From contig SIJG01000021.1 in NCBI GenBank assembly GCA_023374025.1, positions 1,633,523-1,697,522 of the forward strand: a stretch of DNA of 64,000 bases. The letters run 5' to 3'. Positions 47,301 to 57,786 of this stretch are shown here, in pieces (within the stretch, counting starts at the first letter, position 1; the number at the start of each line of letters is the position of its first letter). This DNA comes from Heterodera schachtii (lineage: Eukaryota; Nematoda; Chromadorea; Rhabditida; Heteroderidae). A program made the translations under genes and the position numbers. The notes below the pieces were generated by a model. The model was not told the origin of the DNA. It saw only the letters and a list, made by a program, of their open reading frames with translations, and searched no databases.

Positions 47301-47406
47301 ATTTATAAATAATTATTTGTTTTTCAAAACTCGCTTCTTTTTCATTGCCTTCCCCCACCAAAAAGTGCACATCTGTGTCTTCGCCACTGCTTAAAATCAA
47401 TTTCAT
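44339..47406 (-). pseudogene. Gene D: decayed BTB-BACK-MATH-MATH copy
   Basis: Exons read downwards: 47406-47335, (exon 2 absent), 46857-46726, 46671-46561, 46339-46188, 46119-45981, 45753-45433, 45193-45036, 44984-44669, 44612-44470, 44419-44339. The family is clear (LILSSGEDTDVHFLVGEG; LKSEEFLQIDQKLL; ALRWADAKCRENG; MDIEKLSEFVRE; IVSQKKGVDNN). Lesions: the exon for the centre of BTB is missing, replaced by a C-rich repeat; one base inserted in exon 46671-46561 (TACAACTATCCC, where genes E and F have TACAACATCCC) causing an early stop; the next acceptor has lost its first exon base; an extra A and a missing T in exon 44984-44669. Intron 1 starts with GC and the BACK intron ends in CG, as in sister copies. 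The 3' part is nearly identical to gene E, so the duplication is recent. Confidence 0.82.
46912..47065. repeat. CCCCGAC-rich insertion in place of a BTB exon of gene D
   Basis: Repeated words of CCCCGACCCCGA and CCCCGACAT type, followed by ATTCGGGTAATTGGGGACT. It occupies the interval where genes E and F carry BTB exon 2, which cannot be found anywhere between 46860 and 47330. It resembles the word arrays of the foldback elements. Confidence 0.6.
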
Positions 47407-47719
47407 CCGATCAAAACCAATTTGGCCATAATTATTTTCAATGCTTGACTATTAAATTATATCCATTAATTATGCTCTGAGAATGGAAAAACAAATTAAG
47501 TTAAACGAAATAATTTGCATTGGTCTTTTTCAATTAAATATGGAGGAATTTAATGAATTAGTTAATGATCTGTAGTGCGGGCTCTCAAAGTGCCTGTGAG
47601 GCAGAGAGTTTTTCATTGCACTGATAAAAAAAGGCTCAATAGAAGAATATAAAGTGCGCCCTGCGTAGCTCAGTTGTGATTTTTGGCTTTTTTAATTGTG
47701 CTTTTTATTTAATTTAAAC

Positions 47720-49555
47720 TCAGAATAGTTGTTGTTTTGGGTTTTCAGAATTTGCAAATTGGTTGTGTTTTTTTTTTGTTTCAGAATGGTTCGCATTGTT
47801 TTTTATTTTAAAAGGGTTTCCTTTTTGTTTTGGTTTTCATAACGGGTTTGTTTTTCGGCGTTTTTGATTTGTTTTTGAATGTTTTTGCTTTATGTTTTCA
47901 GAATGGTTTAGTTTTGTTGGGTGTGTTTTTTTTGTTTCAGAACGCTGTCGTTTGGTAAGTTTATTCGATTTACGATTTTTTAATGGATTTCAGAATGGTT
48001 ATTGTTTTGTATTTTCATAAATGGAAGTTTTGTGTGGTATTTTTCAGAATGGTTATTGTTTTGTATTTTCATAAATGGAAGTTTTGTGTGGTATTTTTCA
48101 GAATGGTTATTGTTTTGTATTTTCAGAAATGGAAGTTTTGTGTGGTATTTTTCAGAATGGTTATTGTTTTGTATTTTCAGAAATGGAAGTTTTGTGTGGT
48201 ATTTTCAGAATGGTTATTGTTTTGTATTTTCAGAAATGGAAGCTTTGTGTGGTACTTTTTCAGAATGGTTATTGTTTTGTATTTTCAGAAATGGAAGCTT
48301 TGTGTGGTATTTTTTCAGAATGGTTTTGTTTTGTATTTTCAGAAATGGAAGTTTTGTGTGGTATTTTCAGAATGGTTATTGTTTTGTATTTTCAGAAATG
48401 GAAGCTTTGTGTGGTATTTTTTCAGAATGGTTATTGTTTTGTATTTTCAGAAATGGAAGCTTTGTGTGGTATTTTTTCAGAATGGTTTTGTTTTGTATTT
48501 TCAGAAATGGAAGTTTTGTGTGGTATTTTTCAGAATGGTTATTGTTTTGTATTTTCAGAAATGGAAGTTTTGTGTGGTATTTTTTCAGAATGGTTTTGTT
48601 TTGTATTTTCAGAAATGGAAGCTTTGTGTGGTATTTTTTCAGAATGGTTATTGTTTTGTATTTTCAGAAATGGAAGCTTTGTGTGGTACTTTTTCAGAAT
48701 GGTTATTGTTTTGTATTTTCAGAAATGGAAGCTTTGTGTGGTACTTTTTCAGAATGGTTATTGTTTTGTATTTTCAGAAATGGAAGCTTTGTGTGGGTAT
48801 TTTTTCAGAATGGTTTTGTTTTGTATTTTCAGAAATGGAAGTTTTGTGTGGTATTTTCAGAATGGTTATTGTTTTGTATTTTCAGAAATGGAAGCTTTGT
48901 GTGGTACTTTTTCAGAATGGTTATTGTTTTGTATTTTCAGAAATGGAAGCTTTGTGTGGTACTTTTTCAGAATGGTTATTGTTTTGTATTTTCAGAAATG
49001 GAAGCTTTGTGTGGTACTTTTTCAGAATGGTTTTGTTTTGTATTTTCAGAATGGTTTTGTTTTGTATTTTCAGAAATGGAAGTTTTGTGTGGTACTTTTC
49101 AGAATGGTTATTGTTTTGTATTTTCAGAAATGGAAGCTTTGTGTTGTACTTTTTCAGAATGGTTATTGTTTTGTATTTTCAGAAATGGAAGTTTTGTTAT
49201 TCTGTTACACTCAGAATAATTGTTGTTTTGTGTTTTCAGAATAACTGTAATTTCAGAATTCGTTCGCTTTGTTTAATTATGATAGAAAGGATTTATCGTT
49301 TTCTTTTGGGTTTTCAGAATAATTTAATTATGTAGTGCTTTTCGGAATGGTTATTGTTTTGTGTTTCCCGAATGGTTTTGTGTTTCGGTGTTTTTATTTG
49401 TTTCCTGTTGTGTTTTTAGAATGAGTTCTTGTTTTTTGCAGAGTAGTTGTGTGTTTTAGTTTTCAGAATTATTTTTTCTTTTATGATTAGTGTTTTCGAA
49501 TTCTGCCTTTATCTTTGAACTGTAATTTATTGTTTTCTTTTATTTTTCAGAATAA
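47720..49555 (+). repeat. Tandem array of 3'-splice-site-like motifs
   Basis: From about 47990 to 49200 roughly 21 units of 51-56 bp follow one another. Each unit contains TTTTCAGAATGGTT and TATTTTCAGAAATGGAAG, that is, two copies of the nematode acceptor consensus TTTTCAG, one or two bases before ATG or AATGG. Diverged units extend to about 47720 and 49550. No unit contains a stop in any plus frame and unit length is not always a multiple of three, so all three frames stay open for about 390-450 codons; the translations are shifted copies of one another and are not evidence of a protein. The array ends at a TTTTTCAG directly in front of a small exon at 49556. Confidence 0.85.
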
Positions 49556-49839
49556 ATGGAAAATCGTGCTGAAATTAAACGGTAAGCCCGAGACGCGTTT
49601 TCCAAAAAAAATTTCTCGTTGGCTTAAAAATATTTAATATTTTTTGATTTTTTAACAAATTTTTATTTTGTTTTGATTCAATTGCGTGTGGACACATATT
49701 TATCAATCCAAAAATGCACAACAAAACATTTGTTCGTTTTTTTTCCGTTCCTAAATTGAATTTTTCCTACAGCATTCGCGCGCCTTCGTTGCCAGGGCTC
49801 GGCGAATTTTTTTGTTCGAAAAACATTTGTCAATTCTAA
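49556..49839 (+). CDS. Possible two-exon small ORF after the splice-motif array
   Basis: TTTTTCAG at 49543-49550 is followed by AATAA and ATG at 49556. Exon 49556-49581 meets GTAAGC and would join an acceptor TTCCTACAG to exon 49773-49839 in phase, giving about 30 residues (MENRAEIKR, then APSLPGLGEFF). The splice sites are good but there is no recognisable domain, so this may be the 5' end of something longer or simply chance. Confidence 0.25.
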
Positions 49840-50465
49840 GTGCTTTCGCGCATTTCGAGTCAGCGGTTTTTCAATTGCCGCGGACGCAAATCACGGACTC
49901 GTTTTAATCACCTCTAGACAGTTGTTATATGATTTGACGAGATTTAAGAAGCCATCCGTGCACGGATCAGCAAAAGCAAAATGAACTTTTTTGTCTGTTG
50001 CTTCTAGTCCAGAATTAAATATACAAAATATTCTATAGACTTTAAGCTTTGGTTTGATACCAAGAATGTAGGTATTGACCAAGTAAGACAAAAAAAAATT
50101 ATGGCCAAAGTAACTGAACTATTTCTGATTTAGAGAGAAACCCTTGCTGATTCAGTACCAGGTCCAGTCTCTAATTTTAAAAATAAACGCTCAAAAAATG
50201 AATGAAATTTTTAAAAAAATTCCTTATTGGTTGATTTAATTTGATTCCATTCTTTATTATTTTAAAAGAAAATTTATATAAAATGCATTTTCATTTTAAC
50301 CCCTTTGGGTGCGCGTCTTTACCTGCGCGTCTTTACATAAAAACTAAAAAAAAAACGGAAAATTTTCTTCCAAAATTTTAATGCAAATGCGAACAATAGA
50401 AATAGTAGACAAAAAAAAGAAGAGATTTCATTGAGTAAAATGCCAAATTGTCTATGATTTGTCTG
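49840..50465. other. Spacer with empty-site copy of a family flank
   Basis: 50290-50345 (AACCCCTTTGGGTGCGCG, then TCTTTACATAAAAAC) matches both sides of the element inserted at 57052-57637, so this copy shows the flank without the insertion. No gene seen. Confidence 0.6.
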
Positions 50466-50746
50466 TTATGCTTCTTTTATAATTAAATCGATGGCCAATG
50501 TCACTTTGTCCTTGTTTTGGTCGTAAAAAGCCTTTTTCCGGGTCCATCAATTCCTTAATTATAGTAATTTAAAATCAAAAAAGGCATTTTAAATGCCATT
50601 CACCGCAAATGTAATGAAATTTCTGAATCCCCATCCATTATCTTCATTATGGATATCATATCGAACAAGTTCTTTCCTTATATCCGCCACATCACACGGT
50701 TGTGAGACAATTCGAATGATTGCCGAACATTTGCAGCTCCAATTTT
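50466..50746 (-). pseudogene. MATH-domain tail fragment
   Basis: Two terminal MATH exons only: 50746-50604 (NWSCKCSAIIRIVSQPCDV, NGWGFRNFITFA) and 50553-50466 (ELMDPEKGF, then out of frame because of an extra T in GGCTTTTTACGACC). No BTB, BACK or preceding MATH exon lies upstream. It is closest to the 3' end of gene F (shared flank 50290-50460 with 57640-57785), so it is the relic of a duplicated F-type copy. Confidence 0.75.
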
Positions 50747-51537
50747 CTGCTCAATACAAATTATAATTGTAAATGAAATTAATTTAAATATTCAATTTTT
50801 TCGAGTAAATACAATTTTTAAACAATATTTTTTATCAAGAAAAATTAATTAATTTTTAGGTGTTCAGTTTTTGAGAAAATTTTTCAGCTCTTACGCGGTG
50901 TACTTTCTGAAATTTTTTCAGGGATCGTTTCTTAGGGGGGGGGGTGTTTAAGTAAGGATTTCTGAAAATCGACACATGATAAATCCTTAACAAAAATGCA
51001 ATAAAAACGAAAAACACACCACTAAGAAATCAAGCAGTAAATCATATTAATTATTTATTACAAAAAAGATTCATCTAAAAAAAGTTCTACAAAAGGTTTT
51101 TTGTGAACATGAGCAATTTTAACAATTTCGCATTTAATAAAAATTTTTTGATTCGGTTAATAAAAAAAAAATACAATTTGAAAACTTGCAACGAAGTCCG
51201 TTAAAAAATTAGAAAAGTTTTTTGGAAAAACCACCGCAAAAAAAGGTCGTCGCCCCGGGGAGGTACCCGACCCCTCAGCTGAAATCCTGGGACCGTCCAG
51301 CTTAAAACGGCATATGAAAGGTCAAACAACAAATAATTGGTCGCCCGTTCATTTGCCTATTCACAACTCAGTCAATATTTTTAAGAAAAAAAACAGACAA
51401 TTGACCTACAATATAAAAAAACAGGACAATTAGTCTTATCAAATTTTTTTTTTTTAATATGAATAACGGCAATATTAGACAAAAGAGAGATTCAATGAGT
51501 AAATTGCAAAATTGTCTATGATTTATCGCGCTTTTGC
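50747..51537. other. Spacer between the MATH tail and gene E
   Basis: AT-rich, with a G run near 50935 and a GC-rich patch (GGGGAGGTACCCGACCCCTC) near 51255. The last 240 bp are the duplicated 3' flank shared with gene D. No gene seen. Confidence 0.5.
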
Positions 51538-52352
51538 TTATTTCACAGTAACATCAATGGCCAATTTCACTTTGTCCTCTTTTCTGTTGTAAAAGCCTTT
51601 TCTCGGGTCCAACAATTCCTTAATTGCCCATAATTACGTCAATTAAGGAAAAAATGTTCAATTATGTATAACTCACCGCAAATGTAATGAAATTGCGGGA
51701 TCCCCAGCCATTATGTTCATTGTTTCGAATATGTACATTAATTTTGGTCTGTAAATCCGCCACACCGCACTTTTGTGAAACAATTCGAATGATTGCCGAA
51801 CACTTAAAGCTCCAATTTTCTGCTCAATGTAAATTAATTAGTTAATTAATAGTATTAATTAGCCTTTAATTACACCTTCTGTTGGAGAATCGCACAAAAG
51901 GTAAATTCCCAACAATTTCTCATTGCCAGTGCTTCCATTTTTCGGACTTATTTGTGCTAATATTCGCAATGAAAATCCTTTGATGTGCACCGCTTCACTT
52001 TTACGTTCACTCCCAATGATTTCTCGTGCAAATCCCGACACTTTTTCAATTTCCATCGAAATTGTCCCATTGGATTGGCATGGATCAGAAAAGAATTTAT
52101 CAGTTTTTTCTTTTTTCACGCTTAAATCGATGGCCAATGTCACTCTGTCTCTGTCCTCTCCACTGTTGTAAAAGCCATTGCGCGGGTTCACCAATTCCTT
52201 AATTGCCATAATTAGCTAATTAAGTGGATAAAAATGGACAACTCACCGCAAAGGAAATGAAATTGTTGAAACCCAACCAGTTCTTGTTATTGTTAACAAA
52301 ACGGTCACAAAGTGTCCCGGTGGCATTTTCCAAATTGTTGTCCACCGCATGC

Positions 52353-53764
52353 CATACCTGAACACGGGGGGTGGGGGAGGCGTGGTGCGACTTTTGGGGA
52401 TTTGCAACTTGGGGACCCGACATTTGGGGACCCGACTTTTGGGGATCCCGACATTTGGGGACCCGACTTTTGGGGATCCCGACTTTTGGGGACCCGACAC
52501 TTAGGGAACCCGACATTTGGGGACCCGACATTTGGGGATCGAACGTCTTTTGGGGATCCGACATTTGGGGATAAATTTAAAAATTCACCCAAAATTGGAA
52601 AAATTTACGTCTGCTTTAGCCAGAGTTAATTCCATTGCAAGAAAAAGAAATAATATTTTTTAAATTAACTCGGTTTCCGGACTGAGATTTGCTTTGCAAA
52701 TGAGTCACAAAAGAAATTAATTTGTTAAAAGGCACCGCACAAAATCACTCTAAAGATAAGAAACAGAAAAGATGATTTCGGCATTTGTTGTACACAATTA
52801 GACAGCAAAGCCGTATGGAGGAACTTTTTGAATGTCCTTGACGAATGTCTGTTCACATTGGCCCTTTGGAAAGGCGTTTAAAAAAAAATTAGAAAGAGGT
52901 GTACTGTACATAAAACATATTCTGATTTGTCTATTGTGTTGTGGTTAGTATGGGCTCAAAATTATGCTTCCTTGTGGTGAGTCCGGAATAAGAGAACAAA
53001 AAATATTATTTGTTTTTTTTTGCAATGGAATTAACTCTGGCTAAAGCACACGCAAATTTTTCCAATTTTGGGTGAATTTTTAAATTTTTTTGTTTTAATA
53101 ATCCCCAAAAGTCGGGTCCCCAAATGTCGGGATCCCCAAAAGTCGGGTCCCCAAATGTCGGGTCCCCAAGTTGCAAATCCCCAAAAGTCGGGTAGCCGGG
53201 GGAGGGGTCAGGGGGACCTCTTCGATCGTAAGAAGTAGGGCGGGGGGGGGGGGGTGAAGGTGAAGGAAGGAAAGAAAAAGGAAGTGAGAGAAAAAAAGGC
53301 AAAATTTATACAAAAATTTCTCATGTGAATTCGAAAAATTGCTTATTTTAACTAATTTCATTTAAAAATTCCAAATTTTATACGATCGCATAATGCTGAT
53401 TTATTTGGAAAATTCGTCGATCTAGACGAGAGGCGGCTGAAAAATCAAAAAATATTGCCTGTTTTTTTTTTAAAAAACTCCAGTAAATTTCAATTTTTCT
53501 ACGATCGACAAATTCGGGGGGGGGGGGAAGTCGAAAAAACGGAGTCCGGCGGTGTCGCCGATAGGCGCCGCCGGGAAAATTTGATTGCAATTTGTTACGA
53601 AAATTGCCTATAAAATTCAAAATGTGCCCATAAAATTTTAAAATTTTTGTTTGGGGGGGGGGGGAATTCCCCGCTCCCCCGCCCTTCCCCCACCCCCTAG
53701 CTACGGGTCTGACCAAAGTGGAGCGTAAGATCCCTTCACTGACCCCCGTCCTTGTTCAGGTATG
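52353..53764. mobile_element. 1.41-kb composite element inserted in a gene E exon
   Basis: The ends are the inverted repeat CATACCTGAACA (52353-52364) and TGTTCAGGTATG (53753-53764), and the exon sequence resumes exactly outside them by comparison with genes D and F. A target-site duplication is not clear (GCC or less). Inside are a foldback with word arrays (52389-53192), a reversed GGTGCCGCC-type patch, a G run at 53228, and a CGGCGGTGTCGCCGATAGGC motif at 53545. No transposase frame was found. Confidence 0.75.
52389..53192. mobile_element. Foldback with TTTGGGGACCCGAC word arrays
   Basis: The left arm has about eleven copies of a 15-17-bp word (CTTTTGGGGATCCCGA, CATTTGGGGACCCGA) followed by AAATTCACCCAAAATTGG and CTTTAGCCAGAGTTAATTCC. 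The right arm from about 53012 carries the reverse complement of all of this with fewer word copies. It is nested in the larger element in gene E, and has the same plan as 9933-10408, 11472-12488 and 29577-30030. Confidence 0.75.
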
Positions 53765-53919
53765 CCCCATTCTTTTGCGGAACAATTCGAAATGTGGCCG
53801 AACAAACGCAGCACAAATTCGGATCTTAAAACAAATAAAACAATATTTTTTAATAAAGTTTTACTATTTTTAATTCATGTAATATTTGTACATTTATTGG
53901 CATTTAAAACATACATGGA

Positions 53920-54180
53920 AAAAGGGGGGGGGGGTCAACCAAAATTTTTGCGAAGGGTCTGGGGGGGGGGGGGGGGGGGGGTCACCGGCCAATTTTGCGA
54001 AGGGGTCCTGCCATGCAATTTGACGACCTACGACCTTTTTTTTTTTTTGCTTTTCAAAACCTCATCTTTTTTTTCGGCGCGGTTTTTTCAAAAAAATTTC
54101 GCGAACAAGGGGGCCGGCGGTGCCGGTAGGCGCCGCCGGGAAAAATTTTTGAAAATTTGAGTGCAATTTGTTAACAGATG
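53920..54180 (+). repeat. GC-tipped repeat in gene E intron 7
   Basis: Two G runs (near 53925 and 53960), a T run, GGCGCGGTTTTTTCAAAAAA, then GGCCGGCGGTGCCGGTAGG and GCGCCGCCGGGAAAAATTTT. Same family as 26172-26300 and 11925-12060. It lengthens this intron to 415 bp. Confidence 0.6.
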
Positions 54181-55947
54181 TTCACCAAAAACTGCCTAAA
54201 TCTGTCCGGTAAAAACAAGGAAAGTAATAAATTTTTTACCTTCTTTTGGCGCCTCGCACAAAAGGTAAAAGCCCAAAACAGTTTCTGTATTTTTTTTATT
54301 TCTTCTTATTTCTGCCGAAATTCTCCATGCAAATCCCATTATTTGCAGTGTTTTGCTGAATCTGTGACTCTCTTCCGCAAATTCGAAAAATTTTTCAATG
54401 TCCATCACAATTGTGCCATGAGGTGAAATTCGTCCATGGCATGGAAATTGCAGTGGGTACAGTATGCCATCGGATATCCCACAAAAATCTGGAGGGCTAT
54501 GGTACTTTTCAATGCTGGTCACTTCTTCCGCTGTTAACACGCCGAAAGGAACTGAGATTTAAAAAAAATAAATAAAATTTACTTGAATATTTTTTGTACC
54601 AATTTTCTCCGAAAATTCAATTTTTTGGACGAGCGGAAAACGAATTTTGAAAAGTGCAGGGCCAAGCATTTGACGGCGATTCTCTGCAGAACATTCAATG
54701 CCATTTTCACGGCACTTTTCGTCGGCCCAACGGAGTGCCGAAAAAAAGAATAAATTAATGGGACATAATTAAATCAATTAAAATAATGGGAAATTAATTA
54801 ATTAATTAAAATTTTATTTTTTAAGTTCTTTTACTGCTTGCCAAACAGAAATTTCTTCAATGATTTGCAATCGGTCACGTTCCAAAATTTCACACAACAA
54901 TTTTTGGTCAATTTGCAAAAATGAATCCGATTTGAGTAAATCGTCCGCATTTTTGTCAATGTAATCCAAACAATCGCTGACATAGTTCTAATATAAAATA
55001 AAAATAATTTTATTATTGATAATTATGCTTCCTTTTTTTGCTGTGCATATAAAAAATATTCCATTTAATTTTAATGATATTTTTTGCGGTGCCAATTAGA
55101 GGCGAGGCCCATTTGTTAATTCGACAATTATTTAAGAAATTATTTTTGGTCTTTAAATGGAACATAAGTCATTTCACACTGTAAAAATATGTTATTTGTG
55201 CATTATATTTTAAAATTAAAATTAGTTCACCCACCTCTAAGTCGAAAAGGCGAGTCTGGGCACATGCAAAGAAAACATTGCGCAGATTTGAAATTGGAAC
55301 ATCCAAACATTGGTCAGCCAGGCTAGGGATGTTGTACTTTTTGGCTAATTAAAAAAATAATTAATTTTTAGTTAAATTTAATTTCGCAAAATAAAATTCT
55401 ACCGGCGTAAAGCACTGCCATTGCATTGGCTCCGTTTAATCCGCTTAAATCACCAGCATAAATGAAGCTTAACATCACTTTGAATGCTGCTGCTTCAACG
55501 TCGGGCACTTCCACAACAGGGCAATTAGCCGAGGCTAATTAAAATCAATTAGTGCATTTAGGAGATAATTGAAAAAAGTTAGGGTTATTAACAGAGACAA
55601 ACTAGAGAATAAAAATATTGGTAATTTCGAAATAAAATATTTTTTTTTTACCATTTTCCGCTATTTCCTTTTTGGCATCAAAACGAAACATTGCCCGAAA
55701 AACATCGGAAGCGTTCTTCAAAATCAGTTTATGTGCAGGCAAAAGCTTAAAAGGACTAATGTAAGAAAAAAAAAAATAAAAAATAAATAGGTAAAATAAA
55801 TAATTAAAAAATTAATTATTATATAATTAATTATTTGTTTTCAAAACTCGCTTCTTTTTCGTCGCCTTCCCCAACCAAAAAGTGCACATCCGCGTCTTCG
55901 CCACTGCTTAAAATCAGTTTCATCCGATCAATCACCAATTTGGACAT

Positions 55948-57043
55948 AATTATTTCCAATGCTTGACTATTTAATTAAAATGACAATAATTATAATTATG
56001 AAATGAGAATAATGGAAAAACAAATTAAGTCAATTTTTTGAAAACTGTAAATTTTTTATGTATTTGAAGTAAAAGTAAGAAAAAAGGTACTTAAGCCATC
56101 CCCCTGAAATATATTTTTTACATTTTTTTTTTCTAGAGTATTGAAAATTCAAAACAAAACATTTTGAAGAACCCTGAAAAATAAAACTTTGTATAGTTCG
56201 GCCTGAATTTTTCTACAACTTTGGGTTTTTCCTGGACCTGGGTTTTTGTCCAGGAAACCCAGGTTCATGTCCAACATGGAATCCACTTTCAGGCCCAGGC
56301 TTTTTTCAAAATGCCCAGCTCTAAAAAATGACATCATTTTATGAGACAAAAGGAACTACAAAAAATAATGCATTTATTGTGAACAAAAAGTATATAAAAT
56401 GAATTTTTTGCTGCTGCTGCTGATGGATTATTATGGGGGAGGGACAAATGAATTACGGCAAAATGATGACCCAAAAACGGAAAGAAAGCGAAGATGATTT
56501 GCTTTGAATTTTCGTTTTTTCATATAAATATGGAGGAAATTTAATGAGTTAATGATCTCTAATTAAAGAAATCAATTAAAAGCGCATGAAAATAGGCATT
56601 TTTAATAGAAGATGCCAACATGCATCAGCAGGCATTTCCATATTCCATTAAAATAAAAATAAGAAAAATAGGATCATATGACTTTTAAAAAAACCAAAAA
56701 AAAAAAAAAAAACTAAAAAAACGAAAAAACTAAAATAAAAATAATAATAAAAATTTTTAAGTAATGCACCAAAATATTGAATTGACCAAAATTCAATTTT
56801 ATGTATAGATTAAATTCTGAAAAATTCCTACTAAGATAACTTTTTATGCTGGTCAAACAGTCTTTTACACCAACTTGATCAGGTCACTCACTCCTTCATG
56901 GTATATGAAAACCCGCAAATGGCTTAAAATCAGGAAACTTTTTGAAAAAAAAATAAGTTAGGGGGCTAGGAAAATTTGAGTTAGCCTGTTAGAAAGAGGA
57001 CAAAATTCTCTGCCGAAATGCATTTTTATTTTAACCCCTTTGG
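55948..57043. other. Spacer between genes E and F
   Basis: AT-rich. 56205-56310 holds CCTGGACCTGGG/CCCAGG words like those at 61445-61530. 56435-56570 is the shared upstream block of genes B, D and E (GGCAAAATGATGACC; ATATGGAGGAA..TTAATGA). No gene seen. Confidence 0.5.
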
Positions 57044-57051
57044 GTGCGCCG

Positions 57052-57637
57052 TCAGGGATGGGCTTTCGCTTTCGCATATTTCGCTTTTTTTGGCACTTTC
57101 GCTTTCGCGTTTCGAATATTACACCCTCTAAGAAATAATGGATGAAATGTCCTTAAATTTTTCTAAATTTTACATATGAATTGGCTAATTTTCAGTGAAA
57201 ACCTGTTTAAAAATGGCCAAAATTTCCAATTTTTGCCCCGGTATCGGCACCGCTGTGCCCCTAAAACTCCTATATTTCTAAAAATGGCCCAAAAATCGCA
57301 AAATTTGACAATTTTAGTGAAAATCTGTTAACAAATTTATTCAAATTTTCAAAAATTTTCCGGCGCCGTCAGTCATCTCTTCCCTTAAAGTTTTTTGGAA
57401 AAAGCGCCCGCAAAAAAAAAAGCTTTTTATTTTGATTTTTTAAATTTGGAATAGAATTTTACAAAATAATAATTTTTCTTTATGATTTTGACTATTAAAA
57501 ATGTTGTAGAAAAAGTGTTGCTTTCGCGTTTCGCAATTTCGCTTTCGCGTTTTTTGGAATTTCGCGTTTCGCATTTATTTTCATTTCGCAAAAAATTTCG
57601 TGTTTCGCATTTTATTTTCCGATTTGGCCCATCCTTG
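57052..57637. mobile_element. hAT-like element with TTTCGCG word arrays; paralogous empty site present
   Basis: The ends are TCAGGGATGGGC and GCCCATCCTTG, with TTTCGCTTTCGC and GTTTCGCATT words next to each end. The flanks GTGCGCCG (57044-57051) and GTGCGCTT (57638-57645) match at six of eight positions. The paralogous flank at 50290-50345 runs straight through without the element, which confirms an insertion. The interior holds a CCGGTATCGGCACCGC-type patch. Confidence 0.75.
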
Positions 57638-57786
57638 GTGCGCTTCTTTACTCTTTACATAAAAACGAAAAAAAACGGAAGATTTTCTTCCAAAACTTTA
57701 TAACAAATGCGTACAATAGAAATTGTAGACAAAAAAAAAGAGAGATTTCATTGAGTAAAATGCCAAATTGTCTATGATTTGTCCGA

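Larger units (their letters stand above)
51538..55947 (-). pseudogene. Gene E: BTB-BACK-MATH-MATH copy split by a transposon
   Basis: Exons read downwards: 55947-55852, 55745-55652, 55534-55403, 55344-55235, 54987-54835, 54738-54600, 54551-54240, 53824 to about 53765, resuming at about 52350-52246, 52197-51876, 51819-51677, 51618-51538. Everything outside the insertion is in frame: BTB (LILSSGEDADVHFLVGEG), BACK (LKSDSFLQIDQKLL, ALRWADEKCRENG), first MATH (TIVMDIEKFFEFAEE, WRISAEI), second MATH (MEIEKVSGFAREI, IVSQKCGVADL). A 1.41-kb element interrupts the exon coding RIVPQKNG / VDNNLENATG; reading into it soon meets a stop. A GC-rich repeat fills the preceding intron. Intron 1 starts with GC; the BACK intron ends in CG. 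If the element were absent, the gene would be complete, so the insertion is recent. Confidence 0.85.

Noticed and set aside
47640..47670. TAGCTCAGTTG near 47660 as a tRNA A box
   Set aside because: No B box or tRNA fold follows within the expected distance.
52400..52570. Regular short repeats resembling a CRISPR array
   Set aside because: There are no unique spacers; words are directly adjacent, and the array is one arm of an inverted repeat in a eukaryotic genome.
52220..52629. Frames with repeated FGDPTFGDP or GSPKVGSPN words
   Set aside because: Translations of the TTTGGGGACCCGAC arrays in the foldback element.
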